A stretch of 64,000 nucleotides of DNA from Natronoglycomyces albus (GTDB lineage Bacteria > Actinomycetota > Actinomycetes > Mycobacteriales > Micromonosporaceae): assembly GCF_016925535.1 (NCBI RefSeq), contig NZ_CP070496.1:1426001-1490000 (forward strand). The letters run 5' to 3'. The position numbers and the translations under genes are program-made. Positions 53,766 through 62,041 of this stretch are shown piece after piece (within the stretch, counting starts at the first letter, position 1; each line of letters starts with the position of its first letter). A model generated the notes under the pieces. It had not been told where the DNA came from, did not search any database, and was given only the letters and a program-made list of their open reading frames with translations.

Positions 53766-54122
53766 TCAGGAGAGTACTTCTCGTTCGACCGCGTCGAAGA
53801 TGTCGCTGTCGGTTTCGCGTTGCCAATTGGGCAGCTGGTCCCAATCGGCAACATAGGATGGCTTGGGCTTTTCAATGAGCTTATGGATCTGAGCAATCCA
53901 ACAAGTCGCAACGAAGCGCCCTCGTTGCTCACGGCTGAGCCTTGCCGTTGCCCCGCCGCTGACGTTGACGAACTGTTCGATCTGGTCGTACACAGTTTGG
54001 GCGGCGGTTTGTTCCCATTCGGACATCTCCTCCCATGGTGCGACATATCCCGGTTTAGGTTCTCCGGGGAAGTGCTTTGTTACACCGTCGATCCAGGCTT
54101 GACGGAAGATGTGTCCACTCAT
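53766..54122 (-). CDS. Unrecognised protein with internal duplication
   Basis: The 118-residue product has two similar halves: KPGYVAPWEEMSEWEQTAAQ (about 23-42), then KPSYVADWDQLPNWQRETDS (about 86-105), each followed by a helix (VYDQIEQFV and IFDAVEREV). A repeated short domain of about 35 residues is implied. I do not recognise the family. It lies between two flavoprotein genes in one leftward operon (52 and 19 bases apart), so it may be a partner of the flavoproteins. Confidence 0.6.
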   Translation of the reverse strand: MSGHIFRQAWIDGVTKHFPGEPKPGYVAPWEEMSEWEQTAAQTVYDQIEQFVNVSGGATARLSREQRGRFVATCWIAQIHKLIEKPKPSYVADWDQLPNWQRETDSDIFDAVEREVLS

Positions 54123-54174
54123 ATGTTTTCCTCTCGGTTAAACCCATTGCTGTACCGCTTGAGATTTCCTATCT

Positions 54175-54714
54175 TCAGGTCTGGCTGTAGTCTCGTAGTG
54201 CTTCTTTCCAAGGGAAGACCGCGCGATGCTCGGGGCCTTTGCGGGGAGAATGCGGGCGGGAGCCTTCGTGCTCGATGAGAACGTGGACGCCCTCTTGTTT
54301 GAGAGAGTGCAAAGCCGTTTGGAAGGGTTTGCGGTTGGCCAACATCGTGTTGACAAAGGGAACAATGGTGATCGGGACGTTGGCTCCAATCAATTCGGAG
54401 GCGACGTCCAGTGCGTAGTTCCCACCTATGCCTGCGGCCAGCCGGTTGATGGTATTGGCTGTGGCCGGAGCAATTACGGCCATGTCAGCCGGTGGTCTAC
54501 CTCTTTTGGCCTCGTTAGGCCGCCTGTGGTCGAAAGTGACTTTGTTCCCGCTGGAAGTTTCGATGGCGTCGATGTCGAGGAATTTTCTTGCCGCCGGGGT
54601 GCCGATCACGTGACAGTCCCAGGCAGAGGCGGTGGCATGTTCGATGAACACTATTGCGTCGGCGGCAGGCGAAGCGGCGCAGACAATGAGATACACGGTG
54701 CGGGTGCTGGTCAT
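54175..54714 (-). CDS. HFCD-type flavoprotein, paralogue 2
   Basis: The 179-residue protein (MTSTRTVYLIVCAASPAADA) shares its whole length with paralogue 1: WDCHVIGTPAARKFLDIDAI, MAVIAPATANTINRLAAGIG and VPITIVPFVNTMLANRKPF. The start ATG overlaps the stop of the XRE-TPR regulator gene by four bases (ATGA). The tight coupling means the regulator and flavoprotein are made together. HFCD proteins oxidatively decarboxylate cysteine-containing peptides or bind FMN; a peptide substrate is not visible here. Confidence 0.84.
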   Translation of the reverse strand: MTSTRTVYLIVCAASPAADAIVFIEHATASAWDCHVIGTPAARKFLDIDAIETSSGNKVTFDHRRPNEAKRGRPPADMAVIAPATANTINRLAAGIGGNYALDVASELIGANVPITIVPFVNTMLANRKPFQTALHSLKQEGVHVLIEHEGSRPHSPRKGPEHRAVFPWKEALRDYSQT

Positions 54715-56120
54715 GCTGACTGTTCCAAGCGCTCAGACAACTCTTTCGCCTGTCGGCGTAGTCGGTCGGTGCCGTTGTTAATGACGGAGTCCACGGTCAG
54801 CGAGACTGATTTGATCGCAGTGAGTTCTTGAGGGGCTGTGGACTCCGCGAGATGCAAGTAGGTCAGTGAGTCTTCAAAGCTTCCGACTCCGGCGTGCGCT
54901 GCGGCTACGTCGATCGCAAATCGTGCCCGCCAATCAGGCAGTTTGACGTTGTGAATCTTCACGGCCTGCGCCATCGCGACTGCCTCGTCAAGGTCACCCA
55001 GCTCGGCTGCGACATGTACCCGATGCAAGGCCACGTTTGTGGGCCCAAATCCAGTCCAACAGTGGTTTCCATCGCGCCCTAGTTGTTTAGCGGTAGTCGA
55101 GGCAGCTGAGAGATATGAATTTGCTGACTGGCTCTCGCCGGTGGTGGCGGCGGCGATTGCGGCCTTGAGAAGTAGGGAGCCTTGAACCGACAAGATGTCA
55201 GGTGTTGCGGCGAGTTGCGTCAGAGCTTGTGCTTGGTCAAAGGCGATGTTCGCGGCTTTGTGTCCTCTCCCGGTTCTCATAAGCGTGTGGCTTACTGTGC
55301 GATAAGAGGTCGCGATAGTAAGCGGATCTTCACTAGATCGGGCCGACTCCAGGGATTGATAAGACGCGAGAGCGGCTGAACCTGCGTCTCCGTACTTGAG
55401 CAGGATTGTCGCGGCAATTTGGTACGCATCAGCCAACAACATTTGTCTGTGTTGGAGGCCGTTCGAGCTTACATCGTGTGTGATTGCCTTGAGCTGGTTT
55501 AGGAGGCTCGGGAGACGAGACATCGCCTGATCAAACTGCGACCGCTGAAGCAGATTCTTTATATTAACGAGTCTGATAGAGATGTTCGCGAGGTCTGAGC
55601 CAGTCTTTGGGTAGCTAGCTCCATCGGTTCCGAGAACCTCGACTAGGGAAGTCATGGCCGTTGTCGTCGTAGCTGATACAACGACCGTTCCCCAGTTTAG
55701 AGCCATGCTTAGTAGATCGCGTCGAAGCATGTGAGTGAGGTCCTCCTCTGAGCGGGCAGTGTGACTTAGATTCACAAGTCTGCCCGGTACTTCCTCTTGT
55801 TCTCGTACTTCAACAGGCGATTCATGAAGTCTGTCTGCTTCAAGAAGCGGGTTGTCCGCTTCGGCTCTAAGAAGTGGGTAGGCACGTTCGAGCGTGCCGC
55901 CAGTTTCCAATACACGGTCTAGCGCTTCTGCCAACTCCTGAGAACAGTTGCGTTGGGCTTTTTCGATTTTCCCGATGGTGTCGCCTGAGACGTAAACTCG
56001 CTGGCCGAGCTCGTTTTGAGACAGGTTGAGCCTCTTGCGGTGATAGCGCAGCTCGGCTCCGAACCAATGCGCGGCTCCCTGGCTTGGATCGAGGGGTTTT
56101 TGGGGGAAAGGCATGCGCAC
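54711..56120 (-). CDS. XRE-type regulator with TPR domain
   Basis: The 469-residue protein has an N-terminal helix-turn-helix (ELRYHRKRLNLSQNELGQRV followed by YVSGDTIGKIEKAQRNCSQE) and a C-terminal half made of tetratricopeptide-like helical repeats (HCWTGFGPTNVALHRVHVAA with ELGDLDEAVAMAQAV, and VGSFEDSLTYLHLAEST). The architecture is that of peptide-sensing or small-molecule-sensing regulators such as the RRNPP or actinobacterial XRE-TPR families. It is the first gene of the leftward operon and is divergent from the rightward operon, so it may control both. Confidence 0.82.
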   Translation of the reverse strand: MRMPFPQKPLDPSQGAAHWFGAELRYHRKRLNLSQNELGQRVYVSGDTIGKIEKAQRNCSQELAEALDRVLETGGTLERAYPLLRAEADNPLLEADRLHESPVEVREQEEVPGRLVNLSHTARSEEDLTHMLRRDLLSMALNWGTVVVSATTTTAMTSLVEVLGTDGASYPKTGSDLANISIRLVNIKNLLQRSQFDQAMSRLPSLLNQLKAITHDVSSNGLQHRQMLLADAYQIAATILLKYGDAGSAALASYQSLESARSSEDPLTIATSYRTVSHTLMRTGRGHKAANIAFDQAQALTQLAATPDILSVQGSLLLKAAIAAATTGESQSANSYLSAASTTAKQLGRDGNHCWTGFGPTNVALHRVHVAAELGDLDEAVAMAQAVKIHNVKLPDWRARFAIDVAAAHAGVGSFEDSLTYLHLAESTAPQELTAIKSVSLTVDSVINNGTDRLRRQAKELSERLEQSA

Positions 56121-56442
56121 CGCCGTGAATGTAGCTGCGTGAAGCGGACAAGTGGCCCTGTCCGCTTTAGATCCTTGTTAGTGACTTTTCCGTGTTTCAG
56201 ACTACAGAAGTAGCGGTCAGTGGTCATCCCCGAACTAGGGGAACCGCGAAGCCATACGTTCGGATCGTGGGCCGAAGGGCTGGTTATCCGAGGGTTTCGT
56301 GGCCGACGCTGACTGCCAGCGGTAGCTAGATCCCATGCTGGCAACCGTTCGGTGTGCGGGGGAATCGGGTAAATGACTCGCGGTCCCGTAGGGGTTCTCC
56401 CGCACACTGCCACTTATTACTTAGGCGGAACGGGGTAATGCT
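56121..56442. other. Divergent promoter region of the two flavoprotein operons
   Basis: The 322 bp between the XRE-TPR start (56120) and the first rightward gene (56443) must hold both promoters. The rightward GTG at 56443 is preceded by GGAACGGGG. No gene was found; short inverted elements (CCCCGAACTAGGGG) at about 56227 could be an operator. Confidence 0.45.
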
Positions 56443-56739
56443 GTGACAGGGTCCGATACAGGTGGCACCCGGCACCGGGACATAGAAGTGGGCGGCCTGG
56501 GGTTGCGTTTGCTGTCCCGGCCAGGCATTCACATGGTCGAAGTCCGTCTGATATGTGAAGGAGGCTTTCCACTCGCAGCGCTAGTGCAATCCGCTGGTAC
56601 ATACCCACAGTTGACCATTACTCGCCTGGGCGAAATGTGGACGGGCAACCCTGCTAACTGCCACCGTCTTCTTGCTGAAGTCGGCGAGTTCTGGGCAGAG
56701 ACCAATGCTCGTCCCACTTCCGAAGGAGAACAGTCCTGA
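56443..56739 (+). CDS. Small unrecognised protein of the flavoprotein operon
   Basis: A 98-residue protein (GTG start) with MVEVRLICEGGFPLAALVQS, TYPQLTITRLGEMWTGNPAN and HRLLAEVGEFWAETN. Its stop and the next start share one base (TGATG). I do not recognise the family; the coupling to the next three genes is good evidence that it is real. It opens the rightward operon. Confidence 0.62.
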   Translation: MTGSDTGGTRHRDIEVGGLGLRLLSRPGIHMVEVRLICEGGFPLAALVQSAGTYPQLTITRLGEMWTGNPANCHRLLAEVGEFWAETNARPTSEGEQS

Positions 56740-57011
56740 TGAGCATGCGAGCCCGTGAATTCACCTTGGGGGTGTTCGAACTGGGCCAAGACAAAGTCGA
56801 AGTCTCCATTCGTCAAGGCGACATGACTGGCCTAGCGCGCCTCTCCTACCTCGATCCTGACGATCCGGCAGAGATCGGCGTGGTTGCCGGACTCGATGTG
56901 GGCAACCCGAAACTACGCACTCGCATGCTGCTGCCTCACCGCGAGCGCCTGGCATTGATCGAACGCACCGCCTATACCTGGAACACCGCCCTCGAAGGAA
57001 CCAACGCATGA
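56739..57011 (+). CDS. Small unrecognised protein of the flavoprotein operon
   Basis: The 90-residue product (REFTLGVFELGQDKVEVSIR, VVAGLDVGNPKLRTRMLLPH, RLALIERTAYTWNTALEG) has no recognised domain. It starts at a TGATG junction and ends with an ATGA overlap to the next gene, so translation is chained. Confidence 0.62.
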   Translation: MSMRAREFTLGVFELGQDKVEVSIRQGDMTGLARLSYLDPDDPAEIGVVAGLDVGNPKLRTRMLLPHRERLALIERTAYTWNTALEGTNA

Positions 57012-57418
57012 ACGTGACCGCCACCGAACCCACCACAGTGAACGTTGACCGGATGCTCCTTGAATGCGAGAACGACTGGGCCAGCCATCTAGAGACGTTG
57101 CGTGACCACATCACCGTTAGCGCCGAGGGACACACACTGCTAGCAAAGTGCGCAGGAAGAACCGTGCGGTTTCGTACCCGTCCGGGTACCTTCGTGGCCT
57201 CGGTCGACATCCTCAAAGGCCCGGCCCAGTTTAGCCAACTGGGTAACATCACCAACCTTCAGAAGCGCCCATACCTGAAGTTCTCCAAAGGGCCGCATGT
57301 CATCGTTATTTGTTCCGAGGACCGTCGGGTGCTGCGGGCATCTGGCATCGCGTTTTGGTGTGCAGTCCAGGAATTCAGCGCTGAGGTTCGGTCACAGCCG
57401 CAGGTGGCCAGCTCATGA
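57008..57418 (+). CDS. Unrecognised protein of the flavoprotein operon
   Basis: The 136-residue product reads NVDRMLLECENDWASHLETL, TVSAEGHTLLAKCAGRTVRF and GPHVIVICSEDRRVLRASGI. It has a Cys-containing beta-rich core but no family match by eye. It overlaps both neighbours by four bases (ATGA). Possibly it forms a complex with the adjacent small proteins. Confidence 0.6.
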   Translation: MNVTATEPTTVNVDRMLLECENDWASHLETLRDHITVSAEGHTLLAKCAGRTVRFRTRPGTFVASVDILKGPAQFSQLGNITNLQKRPYLKFSKGPHVIVICSEDRRVLRASGIAFWCAVQEFSAEVRSQPQVASS

Positions 57419-57792
57419 GCATTCGCCACTGGCTGGGGCGAAAACAGCGACTCCTCGGCCAGGTCGGTCTTGGCGAGTGGAACTTCCTTGGTCGACGCAT
57501 GAGCGCGACAGCCGAAGGCACCCACCGACTACGCGTCTATATCCACCCACCCACAAGCGAGCGGCTGCTACTGGTGATTTTCAGTCAGCGAATCGACCGG
57601 CAATGGAGGCCCCACTGGCATCCGGGCAGGTTTTTGGGACTGGACGCATTGTCCCAAAAGGAGATCACGGATCGTGCTCTAGCACTTCGCGATGCTTACC
57701 TCAACGGAACGCCAGTGCGTTCAGGTCTTGGCCTTCAGCCCTCACCCATCGTCCAAGAACGGCTGGAGAGGCCGACTCGTGACCACCGTTGA
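57415..57792 (+). CDS. Unrecognised protein of the flavoprotein operon
   Basis: The 125-residue product starts MSIRHWLGRKQRLLGQVGLG and has LRVYIHPPTSERLLLVIFSQ and DRALALRDAYLNGTPVRSGL. No catalytic pattern is apparent. It overlaps the previous gene (ATGA) and the following membrane-protein gene, whose GTG start lies within its last codons. Confidence 0.58.
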   Translation: MSIRHWLGRKQRLLGQVGLGEWNFLGRRMSATAEGTHRLRVYIHPPTSERLLLVIFSQRIDRQWRPHWHPGRFLGLDALSQKEITDRALALRDAYLNGTPVRSGLGLQPSPIVQERLERPTRDHR

Positions 57793-58012
57793 GCCCCAGC
57801 ACCTTCTAACCGTCGCAATTGTGGTGTTCGGAGCCGCCTGGCTGGCTTCGCCAATGTGGAGATGGAGAGCTAAACAGGCCATCGTCGTGCTGATCGCCGT
57901 GGCCGTATGCGCGGTGATGTACTTCGAGACTTTATCGCCGCTGTGCGCGTACATTCATTCACCAATTGGGTCCGGCACGTCTTCGTCCCTTCGCCCGCGA
58001 CCTTGCCGATAG
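57779..58012 (+). CDS. Small double-pass membrane protein
   Basis: A 77-residue protein starting at GTG 57779 inside the end of the previous gene. It has two hydrophobic stretches (LLTVAIVVFGAAWLAS and AIVVLIAVAVCAVMYF) joined by a basic loop (MWRWRAKQ), so a hairpin membrane protein is likely. It precedes the third flavoprotein gene by 12 bases and is unrecognised. Confidence 0.6.
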   Translation: MTTVEPQHLLTVAIVVFGAAWLASPMWRWRAKQAIVVLIAVAVCAVMYFETLSPLCAYIHSPIGSGTSSSLRPRPCR

Positions 58013-58024
58013 GCTAACTGCATT

Positions 58025-58600
58025 ATGGCCAGCAACGTTGTTTACCTCGTCATATGTGGTGCAGGACCAGCAGAAGACGCCGAGACCTTCATCGACCACG
58101 CCCGCAAATGCGGCTGGGAGTGCCACGTCCTCACCACCCCAGCGGGTCTGGGGTTTATTGATGTCGAAGAACTAGAACGAGCCAGTGGCCACCCCGTCGC
58201 AACTGGCCATCGCCAGCCCTCTCAACCCCGAAGGCGAAAACCGCCGGCTGACGCCATCGTGATCGCGCCCGCGACCTCAAATACCATCTGCAAACTAGCA
58301 GCTGGCATCAGCGATAACTACGCCCTCGACGTTGTTAACGAATGTCTTGGACTCGGCGTGCCCACCATCGTGCTGCCCTTCGTAAACCAGGCCCTGGCCA
58401 ATAGACAACCTTTCGCCGACGCTGTCGAAAACCTCACCTCCGAGGGGGTCCACGTCCTCCTCGGCGAGGACGGCTTCACGCCCCACCTACCAGGCCACGG
58501 CGAGTCAAATCGATCCTCATACCCCTGGACACAAGCACTAGACAAAGCCAACGAACTCACTGGCCATCAAGACCGGCAACAACAAGGACGACACAGATAA
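58025..58600 (+). CDS. HFCD-type flavoprotein, paralogue 3
   Basis: The 191-residue product is related over its length to the two leftward copies: VVYLVICGAGPAEDAETFID, WECHVLTTPAGLGFIDVEEL, DAIVIAPATSNTICKLAAGI and VPTIVLPFVNQALANRQPF. It is 12 bases after the membrane-protein gene and ends the rightward operon. The three copies are diverged, so each may have a different partner. FMN binding is expected; substrate is unknown. Confidence 0.84.
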   Translation: MASNVVYLVICGAGPAEDAETFIDHARKCGWECHVLTTPAGLGFIDVEELERASGHPVATGHRQPSQPRRRKPPADAIVIAPATSNTICKLAAGISDNYALDVVNECLGLGVPTIVLPFVNQALANRQPFADAVENLTSEGVHVLLGEDGFTPHLPGHGESNRSSYPWTQALDKANELTGHQDRQQQGRHR

Positions 58601-58793
58601 CCACAGGCGGCTTTGTACTTGGATGCTGGTACCCACACGTTGACTAGATCGTCGATCACCTGGAGTACCAAACAGCTCTGTGGTCAGGATAAATGAAAGG
58701 TCAGTTCGCGAATAGCTCTTCAGGTGAAGGACTACAGAAAGCGCTCAGTGAACTCGCCACGCGACGTCAAGGCTGGCTAGAGAATGAGGGCAA

Positions 58794-59608
58794 ATGACAG
58801 ATAAACATCCTGGTACGGATCGTTCGACCATCGTCAATTCAGCCTACAAAGACTCATCGACGCTCATAGCCAGACAAAGACTATACGACTACCAGCTGCC
58901 ATCACATGACCTTCCTGCGATTGTCATCCAGGTAGCGTCTACAGTCTCACCGATGTCAATCCTAGACGTTGGTTGCGGAAACGGAACGTATCTTCATCCT
59001 CTGCGCCGCAGATTCCCCCAAGCGAACACAGTGGGGCTGGACATTTCCAAAGGAATTTTGCAAGACATTGAACAACCGAAACTTGTCGCGAATGCCTCAG
59101 CTCTTCCATTTTCAAACGGCTCATTTGACGTAGTTATTGCGATGCATATGCTTTACCACGTCGAGAACATCGACCGTGCTATAGAAGAAGCCATACGTGT
59201 GCTTGCTCCAGGTGGAAAGTTTATTGCCTCTACGAACTCCGCGAAAGACAAAAGCGAGTTGAACGATCTCTGGCGCAGAAGTGCAGAAAAGTACTGGGCT
59301 TTTCTCCACCTGATAGAGTTGCTCTCTCTTCCAGATTCACCCTCGAAATGGCTGAACAAATTCTAGGAGATCATTTTAGGGACAGCATTCTTCATCCAAT
59401 TGAAGGAACAATTTTTGCGCCCGATAAGAAAGTGATCTTGGATCACTTCAAGTCATACGAGCCCTTTGCAACTAAGCTCGATATAGCGCTTGACGACGTG
59501 CTCGAAGAGATTGACCGAGAGTTGACTTCGCATTACCGCAAGCAAGACACTTTTCAAATATCATGCAAGAGTGGAATTATCAGCGCTACGACTTCTATGG
59601 ATAAATAG
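58794..59608 (+). pseudogene. SAM-dependent methyltransferase with a frameshift
   Basis: The first part (58794-59366) is a class-I methyltransferase: SILDVGCGNGTYLHPLRRRF (motif I), VGLDISKGILQDI, ALPFSNGSFDVVIAMHMLYH (motif IV region) and EEAIRVLAPGGKFIASTN. After SAEK the original frame runs YWAFLHLIELLSLPDS and stops, but the next frame carries on with VLGFSPPDRVALSSRFTLEM and AEQILGDHFRDSILHPI, and then HFKSYEPFATKLD, which reads like the natural C-terminus. One extra base in a GAAAAG run near 59288 explains it. It is either a recent pseudogene or a sequencing error. Confidence 0.78.
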
Positions 59609-59823
59609 CATATTTGTTGGCGTCGCCAGCGGCCAGGGAAGTGTTTTGTTGGCTCAGCGACCGACCTGAGACTGATCCATTTCTGTTTTCGTTGGTGTCA
59701 GCAGCTAGTTGGTATGGAAGGTTGGTGCACTGTTGGCCAGGGGTGTGAAGGTGGGAGGTATATGTGGGAACGTCTGTGGCCGTTGGCACTGGACGGCCGT
59801 TTATTGCCGCCTAGGCTAGCCTG

Positions 59824-61584
59824 GTGATTGTGACACCAGATTCTGCTGTTTCAGCAGTTCAAGGCGCTGTGGCGCTTGATGGACTTCGGGCGTTCGGTCA
59901 AACGCTCCTCTGGACTCAGCTCTCCCTCACAGGCTCGGGCACTGTTGTTGGCCGCTACTGGCTAGATAGCGCCGTGAAGGTCGGGACTGATCGTGTCGGG
60001 TCTACTGTGCACTCCTACGGCGGTGGGGAAGTGTGCATGCTTGACCAGCAGGTGTACTTTGTCAGCGCTGATGACGGGCAGATTTGGGAGGCGTCGGCAG
60101 GTCGCCAGGTCACGTCCTCATCGCAGCCCTATGCTGGGATCAGCCCCTTTGAAGGCGGTCTGATTGCCGTTAGAGGCTCGAAGGATGGGGATGAACTCAC
60201 CTGGATCGACGTCGAGTCCGGGGCTGCAACTGTCTTGCACCGGTATGACTTCATCTCCTCGCCGGTAGCCACCGGTTCGATGATCGCGTGGACACAATGG
60301 CCCGAAAACACCATGCCGTGGAACCACTGCGAGGTATGGGTTTCCGTGGTGAACCCGGACATGAGCCTAGGCACCCCGCATAGAGTCGCTGGTGGCCCGG
60401 GCGAGTCAGCGATCCAGCCTCAGTGGTCGCCCGATGGCGACCTCTACTTGATGTCCGATAGAAGCGACCGCTGGAACCTTTACCGGCAAGGTGAATCAGA
60501 GGCTGTTGCCGCGCTTGATCTTGACTGCTCGCCCGCTCCGTGGGAGATGAACTACTCCAGCTACACGTTTCTGAATAACAACCGCATCGCCCTGATTGGG
60601 CGGCATGGGCCACGAGTTCACCTACTTGTCGTTGATGAAACAGGGAGCGTGCGGGAAATCGACACTGCCTACACCTCAATCAAGCCCTACCTCACCACGT
60701 TGGGGGACCGCATCGCGCTGATTGGCTCCAGCGCCACCGTTGCCCAAGAAATGGCGCTCGTGAATCCCGATGAGCCATCCGAGGCTCAGGTCGTGCATCG
60801 ACCAGGAACGTTCAACGATCCGGCAGGGACACGTTCACACCCGCAGCTCATCGAGATTGAGTCAGACGGCCAACCCATCACCACCATCGTTCATCCCGCG
60901 AGTTCGAGCGAACACGGTTCGCCTGCACCCATGATCATCAGAGCCCATCCAGGCCCCACACACGGATCCGAGCTGCGTATCGACGCCGAGGTCATGTTCT
61001 TTACCGCCCAAGGTTTCACGGTTGTCGATGTCGACTATCGAGGCAGCACCGGCTACGGGCGACAGTTCCGCCTGTCTCTCAACGGTGCATGGGGAATCAA
61101 AGATGTCACCGACTGCGAAAACGCTGCCAGACACTTCATAGACGTAGGCCAATCCTGCGAAGGTGCGGTCTTCATTTCAGGGGCAAGTGCTGGTGGATTC
61201 ACGGCTTTGAAGGCCGCGACCAAGGGAGGTTCCCCCTTTGCCGGTGCTGTGGCGAAGTCGGCAATCGTGAATCCTGACGCCTGGGCCGCAGTGACGCCCC
61301 GGTTCCACCGACCGAACGCTCTCGCGCTTACTCACGAGGGTGCCGCAGTCGACCCTAGCCAAATCGGGATTCCTGTGGCGTTGATACACGCACAAGATGA
61401 TTATGTTGTCCCCATCAATGACATCGAGAAGTTGGCTGCCACGTTGACCGCGAAGAATCGCCGCCATACCTTCGCTCCCCTTGATTCCGGTGGACATTAC
61501 TTGTCTGACCCGTTGATACGTGCGAAGGCTCTGAGAACAGAGCTGGAGTTCTACAAGCAGATTCTCACCGAACCTACGCCATAG
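59824..61584 (+). CDS. Prolyl-oligopeptidase-family (S9) peptidase
   Basis: The 586-residue cytoplasmic protein has a WD/beta-propeller-like N-terminal part (about 20-330) and an alpha/beta-hydrolase C-terminal part: VVDVDYRGSTGYGRQFRLSL, Ser in FISGASAGGFTALKAATKG, Asp in VALIHAQDDYVVPINDIE and His in LDSGGHYLSDPLIR. These match the S9C/acylaminoacyl-peptidase-type layout. It starts at a GTG without a strong ribosome-binding site. The nearby short frame at 61588 is not called. Confidence 0.88.
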   Translation: MIVTPDSAVSAVQGAVALDGLRAFGQTLLWTQLSLTGSGTVVGRYWLDSAVKVGTDRVGSTVHSYGGGEVCMLDQQVYFVSADDGQIWEASAGRQVTSSSQPYAGISPFEGGLIAVRGSKDGDELTWIDVESGAATVLHRYDFISSPVATGSMIAWTQWPENTMPWNHCEVWVSVVNPDMSLGTPHRVAGGPGESAIQPQWSPDGDLYLMSDRSDRWNLYRQGESEAVAALDLDCSPAPWEMNYSSYTFLNNNRIALIGRHGPRVHLLVVDETGSVREIDTAYTSIKPYLTTLGDRIALIGSSATVAQEMALVNPDEPSEAQVVHRPGTFNDPAGTRSHPQLIEIESDGQPITTIVHPASSSEHGSPAPMIIRAHPGPTHGSELRIDAEVMFFTAQGFTVVDVDYRGSTGYGRQFRLSLNGAWGIKDVTDCENAARHFIDVGQSCEGAVFISGASAGGFTALKAATKGGSPFAGAVAKSAIVNPDAWAAVTPRFHRPNALALTHEGAAVDPSQIGIPVALIHAQDDYVVPINDIEKLAATLTAKNRRHTFAPLDSGGHYLSDPLIRAKALRTELEFYKQILTEPTP

Positions 61585-61693
61585 CAGATGAACTGCATGT
61601 CTAGGCGACGTTCAGTTGATGATCTTGGAATCAAGGGGGAAGATCCATTAGACTTCATGGGCAACAGCATGATGTGGTTCAAGGAGAACGTGC

Positions 61694-62041
61694 GTGGGCC
61701 AGAAGCCCAAGAAGCTGAATCCCGAGAGGTCCCCTCTCGATCACTTCGGTGCCCTGCTCAGAGATCTTAGGGAACGGCAGGACCTGTCTCAGGCTGCACT
61801 TGCCGAGAAATTGCTGACCACGTCAGCAGTGGTTCGCAAGATTGAGGTCGCAGCTCGCTTTCCAAACACATCGTTCATCGCTGACTGCGAAAAGGTCTTG
61901 AATGCAGGTGGCGTTCTTCAACGCATGGAACCTTTGCTGGAGCGAGAGCGTTCTCTGCGCCAGAGGAAACAGCGTGCTAAGGACCAGGCAGCTGCTTCGA
62001 CGCTGATCGTGCCAGTCGTATCGCGCTTGAATGGGCAGTGA
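61694..62041 (+). CDS. XRE-type helix-turn-helix regulator, short
   Basis: The GTG at 61694 follows AAGGAGAAC. The 115-residue protein has an XRE helix-turn-helix (LLRDLRERQDLSQAALAEKL and LTTSAVVRKIEVAARFPNTS) and a charged tail. Its stop overlaps the start of the following TPR-like gene (GTGA). In relatives such as the regulator at 54711-56120 the two domains are one protein, so this pair looks like a split version of that type. The operon may sense a small molecule or peptide. Confidence 0.8.
   Translation: MGQKPKKLNPERSPLDHFGALLRDLRERQDLSQAALAEKLLTTSAVVRKIEVAARFPNTSFIADCEKVLNAGGVLQRMEPLLERERSLRQRKQRAKDQAAASTLIVPVVSRLNGQ

Noticed and set aside
61588-61770. Small rightward ORF of 60 residues after the S9 gene
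   Set aside because: It overlaps the XRE gene and has no domain or ribosome-binding site.
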